From Bilabrum cf. latius (Eukaryota > Bigyra: Bicosoecida > Bigyra > Bicosoecida): 64,000 bases of DNA. The stretch lies in the NCBI GenBank assembly GCA_965178125.1, contig OZ237738.1, positions 1,488,001-1,552,000 of the forward strand, read 5' to 3'. Both the position numbers and the translations under genes were made by a program. The notes under the pieces were generated by a model. The model worked only from the letters and a program-made list of their open reading frames with translations. It did no database searches and was not told where the DNA came from. This document shows positions 57,601 through 64,000 of the stretch, one piece after another (position 1 is the first letter of the stretch; each line of letters starts with the position of its first letter).

Positions 57601-60600
57601 GGCCGAGTCCAGCGGCGAGGGCGAGGGCGCCAGCTGCCTCGGGGGAGCGCCAGGCGTCGTGGTCCGCGGCGTGCGGCCACAGGGCAGCCTGAAGCGCTGC
57701 GGCGTGTTCCCTGGACTGTGGGTACCCCAGCAGAAGCCAGCCGCAGCTGCCCGATACCTCCTTGCCATCCTCCTCCTTGGACTCTCCCCTGTCTTCTCCT
57801 TCTTTCAGGTGCTCCCCTGCATCGGACACTGAAGGCATAGAGCCGCCGCCACCCCTGCCCGATTGTTCCTCATCGGTGGGCTCCGGCCCCTCCCCGGGCA
57901 CGGGGCCTGGGACCCACCCGTCAGCCCTTCCCCACGCCCTCACGGCCAGCGACACGGCCAGCGCCATCAGCGCGGCGGGGGGACGAGCCGCTCCCACGGC
58001 CCACGGCGCGACGAGCAGAGCAGCTGGCGACAGGCGCGCGGGCCGAGTCCTGCTCCGGGCCCACGCGGCCAGCTGCAGGCCGAGCTGTCTGCATGCCTCG
58101 GCGGCTCCTGCGTCTCCCGCTGGCAGGCAGGACGCGGGCGGGTCTGGCGCCCTGAGCCCCGCCGATGGGGGCACCACGGGGAGCTGCGCGGCGCCGCTGC
58201 GGAGCCACTCCGCAGCCTCCTCCTGCATGTCTGCATCAGCGGGAGCACCCTCACCCCCGGCAACTGGGTAGCCCTCCTCCTGGCCATCACCACCCTTGCT
58301 CTCTTGTTCCTCCTCTTTGCTTTCTCCTGCACCCGCTGCACTGGCCCCTTCGAACACGGCCGCGTAAGCGGGTTGCCACCACGCCAGTCGACCGCCGCGG
58401 GTCGCGTCCGTCCCGCTCGTCACACCACCTTGCACCCAGACCCCCGCGGCCCTGCGCAGACCCTCCCATAGCAGACGGGAGGGGTCCACGACAACGAGCG
58501 GCAGGCCCCCGTCCTCTCCTCCGCCGCCGCCTCTGCCACGGGCGGCTGCCTCGCTCACCCGCCGAGCCACGGGCCACAGCAGCCTCTCGCAGCCCGGCGG
58601 CGCGCACAGCGCCATGGCAGCCGGCGGCAGCGCGGGCACGTCCACCTCCCCATCCAGTGCCCCGCCCGCCGCCCGGCCCAGAGGCACGGCCGCCAGGCCG
58701 AGGAGGCGCTTGGCGGTGGGGAGGTAGGCTGCGCTGGCAGCTCGGCCGGAGGGCGTCGCCGCCGTCCCGTCTGCACTTGCCGCCTGCTGCAGGGGGGGCA
58801 GCGGCAGATCCGCGCCGCCCGCCCGCACCCAGCCCCTGTCCAGCTGCTCGATGGCCCGCGCCCAGCGGTGCAGGCGCGCGAAGAACGCCGCCCGCCATGC
58901 GTCTTTGGCCTCCCGTGAGGCGACTGCACCGTCGTGCGGTGCACCTCCCCCCCTCGCCAGCCGCAGCACGGCACCGCATGACTCGGAGGCCCACGAGTGA
59001 GTGTCCTTGGCCAGGGCCAGGCCACTCCCGGCCTACCCCTCCGAGTCATCACTCGAGGCACAGAGCTCGGCGAGAACCTGCGACCAGGGAGCGTCGCTAT
59101 CTCCCTCGAAGGCGGAGGACGGGTCGCTCGCCAGCAACGCGGCACGGAAGGCAGAGGCACCGGAGCGCGCCGCCCCTGCCTCGGCCTCTGCCGCGCCCCA
59201 GCCCGCCCGCACTCGGCCGCTCGCTCCCTGCACCGCGTGGCCGCCGGCAGCCCCGTCCCCGCCCCGCTCCAGGGCCAGCACCCTGGCGGCGAGTGCGGCC
59301 CCGAGGCCCGTGCCGCCGCCGTCCCGAGTAGCACCCGGAGAGGCAGCTCCATCCGGCGCCGCCGCTGCAGCTTGTTGCCAGCAAGGGTCGGCTGCTCGCC
59401 GCAGCCCCTCGGAGGCCTCCTGCAGCCAAGAGGCAGGGCCCGGGGCAGGGACACCACTCCCATCCCCCTACTGTTCTTGGTCTTTGCTTTCGTCATCCCC
59501 CGAGTACGATACGCGCCCCACACCACCAGCATCCCCCGCCGCCTCGAGAGCGGTCTCCAGGGCGGCCGCAAGCTGTCCCAGGCCCGTGGGCTTGGGTTTG
59601 GCAGCGGGGCCACCGGCTGGGCTCCCCTGCCCCGCATCAACACCGCCGCCGCCGCCGCCGTCGCTCTTGCTCTCGCTCTCACTGGCACCGGCACCGGCAC
59701 CGCTCACGTCGGTTCCGTCGGCGCGGCGCCGCGAAGCCACGGCCAGGCCCGCGGCCACGGCCCTGTCCACGGCGGCCTGCGCGTGCCCCATCGCGGCCTC
59801 CACCTCGTCTGCGTGTTCCCTGGCCTGCACCTCGTCGGCCCCGCGCATCGAGTCCTCCACGCTGCGCCTGAGCTCAGCCAGCTCCTGGTCCCGCCACGCC
59901 TGCGCCGCCGTCCGCGCCGCAAGCTCGGCACCCATGGCCGCTTCCTTGGACTCCTCCGCGTCCCGGTCCAGCCTCGACTTGCGCATGCCCTTGGCGGCCT
60001 CATCTGCGCTGCGGCGGGCCGCGGCCACTGCCTCGGCGGCGGCAGCGGGCTGCCTCGCCAGTGCCGTCGCCAGCGCCACCACCCTGCCGGCGGTGGTGCG
60101 GCCCCCGCGCAGGGCCACGGCCTGTGCAACCGCTGCCACGCGCCTCCTCGACCTCTTCATCAGGCTGCGCTCCTGCTCGGCCCGCCTGCGCCTCAGCCGA
60201 GCTGCTCCAGGGTCATCCAGCAGCCCGCCGGGCCTCTCCTTGCCCGCACCATCAGGCGCACCACCACCACCACCACCCTTGCCAGCGGCAGCAGCAGCAT
60301 TTGAACTCGCCGGCCCCTGCTGCCTGGGCAGCGTCAGCCCCGCCGCCAGCACCTTCCTCGCCACCGCCCTCCTCCTCTCCTCCCGGGGCAGCGCGGCCTC
60401 GGCGTAGTCAGCCTCCGTGGGCTGCCTGCTGCCAGAGGGCCCCGCCCCCAGCTCTGCCTCGGCCTCCAGCACGACCCCCTCATCCTCCTCCTCCGCCTGC
60501 AGTTCATCGTGGTTCCCGTTCCGCCCCCGGGACACTCCACCCCTGCCGCCGCCTGCACCCCCCACCAGCAGGCCCGACTCAGCCAGGGCGTGCTCATCCT

Positions 60601-61729
60601 CCTCCTGCCAGCCCACCCCCACCACGCCCAAGCGACCGGCCGTGGCCTCAAAGGCCGCGATCGACTCGGCCGCCTAATTTGACGTCACGGCGCGCACGGC
60701 CGCTCGCTTGGCGGCCCGCTTGCGAGCTGCATCGGCCCGCTGCCTCGCGACCGTGGCCTCTCGCGCCAGCGCCACTTCTTGCGCCCGCTGCCACTCGCGG
60801 GCCCCGTGCGCCGCCCGGGCCGCCGCCGCCATCCTGTGTGCCCTGAGCGACTGCAGCCTGCCCAGCCTCTGCCGCTGCAGCCAGGCCTGGTGCGCGTCTC
60901 GCTTGCGCCTCTGGAGGGCGTCCCTCTCCTGCCTCAGCTCCTCGATCTCGGCCGCGTGCTTGCGGAAGGAGACGGCCTCCAGTCGGCGGCCCTCCGGCGG
61001 TGCCTTGATCTGCAGCGTCTGGGCCACGCCCTGATCCATGGCCTTGGCGAACTGCGCGGGGGCGGGGGGGGCCGCGCCGCTGAATGTGGCTGCGAGCAGC
61101 TTCCTGGGAGCCTGTTCCTCCTTGCCCTCTGGCTCCTTCGAAGAAGCAGAAGCGGCGGCGGAGCCTTGTCTCCGCTGGGGCAGGTGGGGGTGCTCGTCCC
61201 TATCCCCGGTCGCTGCGAGGTGTTGGGAGGGAGCGGGGGCCCGGCTCTCCCGGGGCTTGACCAGAGAGCCGCGGCCCACGGGCCTGCGAAGCAGCGGGGC
61301 GGCTACGCCCCGGAGCTGGTACACGATCCGAATGGCAATTTCCTGGGCGCCTTTCTCCTGCCGGGCCACTCGGCCGACGTCGTCTGCGGTGGCGCGGATG
61401 CCCAGGCGGCGCAGGGTGGCGCTCGCCCGAGACCAGTTCTCAGAGGCTACGGCCGCCCGCGGACCATCGCGCCACTTGGGCCAGTCCTGCTGCTATCCAA
61501 GCGCCCACAAGCAGCGACCCATCAGATTTCCCGATTGCAGCGACGCGGTCAGCGCCGTGTCGGACTTGAGAGCTTTGAGCACCCGTTCGGGCTTGCCGCC
61601 TCCCACGAGGGGGCGCAACTCCGAGCCGGGCGGTACATCCAGCAATGACACGCGGGTAGAATCGTCTGCACGCTTCGTCAGGGGGAATAACACAGTGTCC
61701 CGAAGCCAGGCACGAAGCTGCTTGCTCAT
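48644..61729 (-). CDS. SPEF2/CPC1-like central-pair protein, giant form (4361 aa)
   Basis: Axonemal central-apparatus protein. One frame from ATG 61729 to TAA 48644-48646, crossing eleven TAGs (61493, 60674, 59468, 59033, 57587, 56303, 56216, 56006, 55568, 55151, 50246). The N-terminus follows the SPEF2 CH-like domain: LRAWLRDTVLF, SLQSGNLMGRCLWALG, NWSRASATLRRLGI, KGAQEIAIRIVYQLRG, then Arg-rich coiled coil (ELRQERDALQRRKRDAHQ). Near residues 1035-1100 an adenylate-kinase-like region has a degenerate P-loop (ALCAPPGCERLLW, no GKT) followed by VVVDPSRLLWEGL. The C-terminal half carries about eight Lys/Gly-rich modules of the KGKGKDKKGKDKKKDK type between acidic patches and helical blocks. Human SPEF2 is 1822 aa, so this form is more than twice as long. 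Without UAG as Gln it would appear as a dozen fragments. Confidence 0.78.
49057..49088. repeat. Hexamer repeat (ACCAGC) in the SPEF2-like gene
   Basis: About five tandem ACCAGC units on the + strand, coding for an Ala-Gly alternating tract on the - strand. The repeat unit is a multiple of three and keeps the frame. Confidence 0.7.
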
Positions 61730-62025
61730 GATACGATCGGCCGCAGCGCAACAGGCAAGGAAGAGCTAGAATTCTACTACAGATCGCTAGCGATCCTCTT
61801 GAGCAGTTTCCCAATCACAGTCGAATTAGCCTGATAATGCAAAGTCGCTTAATGTGCGCCTAGACGGCTCACAGCAGGTATTTTTGGCAACTCTAGCCGT
61901 TGTCGCTGGTACGGTAAAGTTTTAGCCAGCACAATTATATCAGATTCGAATTGGCCGCGCCGTCAATCACAAGGATAGCCGCTCACCCGCTTCTCCATAA
62001 TGAAATAAACTACAGGCTAATGTTG
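61730..62025. other. Intergenic: SPEF2-like gene promoter side and GH10 3' flank
   Basis: These 296 bases are AT-rich, with no coding frame. They must contain the GH10 3' UTR and the start region of the SPEF2-like gene, which is transcribed away from it on the same strand. Confidence 0.4.
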
Positions 62026-63231
62026 TCACGCAGTCTCGTTCCAAGCCCAGGGCCTCGTCGGGTCCGGCCTCCCCGCCGCGTGCTGCTGCAGCACTGCCAG
62101 TAGCTCCAGGGCCGCCTCCTTGGGCTGGTAGTCCACGTCAAAGGGGAGCGGGTACTGGTCCGTCCCCAGCCATGTGCGCCTGTCCGTGAATCCCCACGCG
62201 ATGAACGCGTTGCAGCCGGGCCCCTTGCCCGGCTCGCTGGCCTTGGCCGCCAGGCACGCCGTGAGCGCGTCCCCGTATACCTTGGCTTGCTTCTCCCTCT
62301 CTTTCTGGTTCTCGGCCCCGGGCCCGCACTTGGGGCAGCGCACGTCCATCTCTGTGATCTGCGAGGCCAGGCCCATGGCGGCGAGCTGCTTTAGGTTCGC
62401 GAGCACCTCCTGCGGGTTGCGCGGCTGGTCCACCGTGACGTGCATCTGCAGCCCCACGCCGTCGATGGGGATGCCCTTGGCCTGCATGTCCTTCACGTAC
62501 TCCACCTGCCGCTGGGACTTGTACGAGTCGGCCTGCTCCGCGCCGTAGTCGTTCACGAACAGAGCCAGGGCCGGCCAGCCGTCGGGGGTCTGCCGGCCCA
62601 GCCCCGCGGCATCGCGCGCGGCCCCCGCCGCCTGGAATGCCACGTGGACGTAATCGGGGAGCTTGGGGTACCAGGTGTTGTTCTTCAGGTCTGCGTGCGC
62701 CGGCCAGCACTGCTCGGTGCTCTGGCAGAACGGCTCGTTGACCACGTCCGTCACGAAGGGGATCTGGCCGACCGAATGGATCATCTCCGTCACGTGCTGT
62801 GTGAGGGCCTGCTTCAGCTCCGCGCCGTCGAGGTTCTTGAGCCAGTCAGGGTTGTAGCTACCCCAGCAGAGATTGTGCAATCGGACATTCCCTTGCATGA
62901 TGTCGTGCGACCACTTCTAGCTGTATGAACACTCAGTGGTGTTTAGGGCCGCCGGGGGCGGCAGCGGCTGCGTCTCTTGCCACTTGCAGCCGTTGCCCAG
63001 CACCGTCGTGTCGAACTACGTTTTCAATGTGTACTCATACATGGGATCGGACTAGTTCACCATGAACTTGTAGTTGTGCTCGGCGCCAATATAGATCCCA
63101 GCAGCGAGCGCCGCTTCGCGCAGCGTTTGGTTCATTTTCTGCAGACCGACATGCTTGTACAGCAGCTCTGCAGTACTGGTTCCAAGTGTGCTAAGAACGA
63201 ATGCCGCAGCAGCAGCTGTTGAGACCTTCAT
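62026..63231 (-). CDS. Secreted GH10 endo-1,4-beta-xylanase
   Basis: Glycoside hydrolase family 10 enzyme that cleaves internal beta-1,4 bonds of xylan by a retaining mechanism. The frame runs from ATG 63231 to TGA 62026-62028 (401 residues) through TAGs at 63052, 63016 and 62917. A signal peptide (MKVSTAAAAAFVLSTLGTSTA) precedes a TIM-barrel with the family motifs: NGCKWQETQP (strand 2), VRLHNLCWGSYNPDWL (strand 3 H...W), VTDVVNEPF with acid/base Glu166, LFVNDYGAE, GVGLQMHV, and ITEMDVR with nucleophile Glu294, then FIAWGFTDRRTW. All catalytic landmarks are present, so the enzyme should be active. The standard code would remove the signal peptide and first strands. No carbohydrate-binding module is seen. 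Confidence 0.9.
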
Positions 63232-63461
63232 TGAACCAATTTTTGCCGCAGTTGCACCTTGGTGCATCCCAAGCAGCCTGCTGAGCGTGACGATGACGCG
63301 CCTTGGATCCACACACACACACTACACTGTCGCCCACGAAGCACTCGCAATGATGCGACCCATGATGCACAATACTCGCTGGTCTGGACATCATCTGCCT
63401 CGATAGGTTCGCAGCTATTCCGCATGTACGTGTGCTACAAACGTGCCTACCGTACACCAAA

Positions 63462-64000
63462 TCAATCATCGTCGTTCGTGAGATCGAGAGGCACCGACTG
63501 GGTCCCTTCAATGCCCTCCACGGCCTCCCTCACCCTGGCCTGCGCGCGAGCAGCGGCCCCGCGCTGAGGCCGGGAGGCCCTTGCGGCGGCAGCCACGCTG
63601 GCGCTGACACCTCCATCATGTTCGCCCTCGGAGCCGTTGCCATCATTATCATCGTGGTCCTCGTCTTCATCGTCTTCATCGCTGTCCACCCACTGCGCCT
63701 GCCTCTTGCGCCCCTTGCCCCTGCCCCTGCCCGTCGACCTGCCGCCCCTGCCACTGCCCCTGCCCCTGCTCCTGCCCCTGCCCCTGCCCCTGCCCCTGCC
63801 CCTGGAGCTGCGGAGCTTGCTGGCAGCCTTGCGGCGGCTGGCGGGCTTGCGAGAGGCGCCGCGCCCTCCCGCTCCCTTCCTTGCGGAACCGGGCGCCCCG
63901 GCCCCACCCATCGCACCAAGCGACACGGGCAACTCGGCGGCCCCATCGGCCCGGGCCAGCCGCAGGCAGGCACGAGCCAGACGAGCGGCCTCTGCGACTG
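63462..64000 (-). CDS. RG-rich basic protein, C-terminal part (5' end outside window)
   Basis: The frame is open from the right window edge to TGA 63462-63464, about 178 residues. It starts with an Ala/Arg-rich helix, then basic sequence (ARKGAGGRGASRKPASRRK), then a GRGRGRGRSRGRGSGRG tract and a KGRKRQ patch. An acidic run (DSDEDDEDEDHDDND) follows, and the end is VPLDLTNDDD. RG repeats bind RNA or DNA and are methylation targets. The last residues resemble a SUMO-interacting motif (hydrophobic core LDLT plus acidic tail). The enzyme or scaffold it belongs to lies outside the window. Confidence 0.6.
   Translation of the reverse strand, partial: VAEAARLARACLRLARADGAAELPVSLGAMGGAGAPGSARKGAGGRGASRKPASRRKAASKLRSSRGRGRGRGRGRSRGRGSGRGGRSTGRGRGKGRKRQAQWVDSDEDDEDEDHDDNDGNGSEGEHDGGVSASVAAAARASRPQRGAAARAQARVREAVEGIEGTQSVPLDLTNDDD
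63717..63810. repeat. CCTGCC hexamer minisatellite coding for the RG tract
   Basis: About fifteen imperfect CCTGCC/CCTGCT units. On the coding strand they read GGC AGG, giving Gly-Arg. The unit length keeps the frame, so copy number can vary. Confidence 0.75.

Noticed and set aside
1620-63231. UAG as pyrrolysine or programmed readthrough
   Set aside because: The sites are numerous, scattered over unrelated genes, have no shared downstream context, and two are matched by CAG in paralogues. Pyrrolysine is not expected in a eukaryotic nuclear code.
1620-63231. UAG as leucine, as in some rhizarians and ciliates
   Set aside because: HECT and ankyrin contexts (CFF-x-IELPEY, FNV-x-DE) and the TAG/CAG paralogue swaps favour Gln. 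One TAG (48308) faces TTG in copy 1, but that lies beyond the frameshift in copy 1.
1-64000. CRISPR arrays, bacterial operons or a phage
   Set aside because: The gene content and introns are eukaryotic. The only tandem repeats are coding microsatellites and the 3.9-kb duplication.
1-64000. A tRNA-Gln(CUA) gene in the window
   Set aside because: I saw no cloverleaf-like sequence in the intergenic regions; the decoding tRNA must be sought elsewhere in the genome.

Overview
This is nuclear DNA of a GC-rich eukaryote that builds motile flagella. The evidence is two axonemal genes (a CFAP58 homologue and an SPEF2/CPC1-like central-pair protein), eukaryotic housekeeping genes (APC11, SRP14, dolichyldiphosphatase, a giant HECT ubiquitin ligase) and short GT-AG introns of about 55-138 nt. 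The lineage cannot be fixed from the window. A secreted GH10 xylanase suggests a polysaccharide-degrading lifestyle.

The key property is a non-standard nuclear genetic code: UAG is read as glutamine, while UGA is the usual stop and UAA is also kept as a stop. Read with the standard code, the window looks like dozens of broken open reading frames. With UAG as Gln these fuse, in one frame, into about 19 clean genes, including proteins of 4511, 4361, 2010 and 1616 residues. I count about 63 in-frame TAG codons in 14 genes. Every gene whose end is visible closes with TGA, except the SPEF2-like gene, which closes with TAA. Two reciprocal TAG/CAG exchanges between tandem-duplicated paralogues inside the window, and a TAG four codons from a HECT catalytic site at a position that is Gln in HERC proteins, identify the amino acid.

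Layout. 1-1394: C-terminal part of an unidentified acidic protein (+). 1620-15155: intronless 4511-residue HECT E3 ligase (+). 15587-16000: small heat-shock protein (+). 21290-16440: 1616-residue WD-repeat protein (-). 21423-22202: small two-exon gene (+), divergent from the WD gene. 22858-22289: SRP14 (-). 25924-23069: CFAP58 (-). 27164-28230: APC11 with a long extra C-terminus (+). 29683-28790: dolichyldiphosphatase (-), 61 bp from a divergent multi-pass membrane protein (29745-32196, +). 34123-32372: CRAL-TRIO/GOLD lipid-transfer-like protein (-). 40384-34352: 2010-residue helical protein of unknown family (-).

40774-48689 is a direct tandem duplication of a roughly 3.9 kb unit. Each unit holds an ankyrin-repeat gene (-) and a divergent single-pass membrane protein gene (+), and the first unit ends in a copied scrap of the 3' end of the neighbouring SPEF2-like gene. 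Then follow the SPEF2/CPC1-like gene (61729-48644, -), a GH10 xylanase (63231-62026, -) and the C-terminal part of an RG-rich protein (64000-63462, -).

Genes are packed tightly on both strands with no operon logic. Convergent and divergent neighbours are separated by 60 to 1200 bp. Introns occur in the small and medium genes; the giant genes are single uninterrupted frames.
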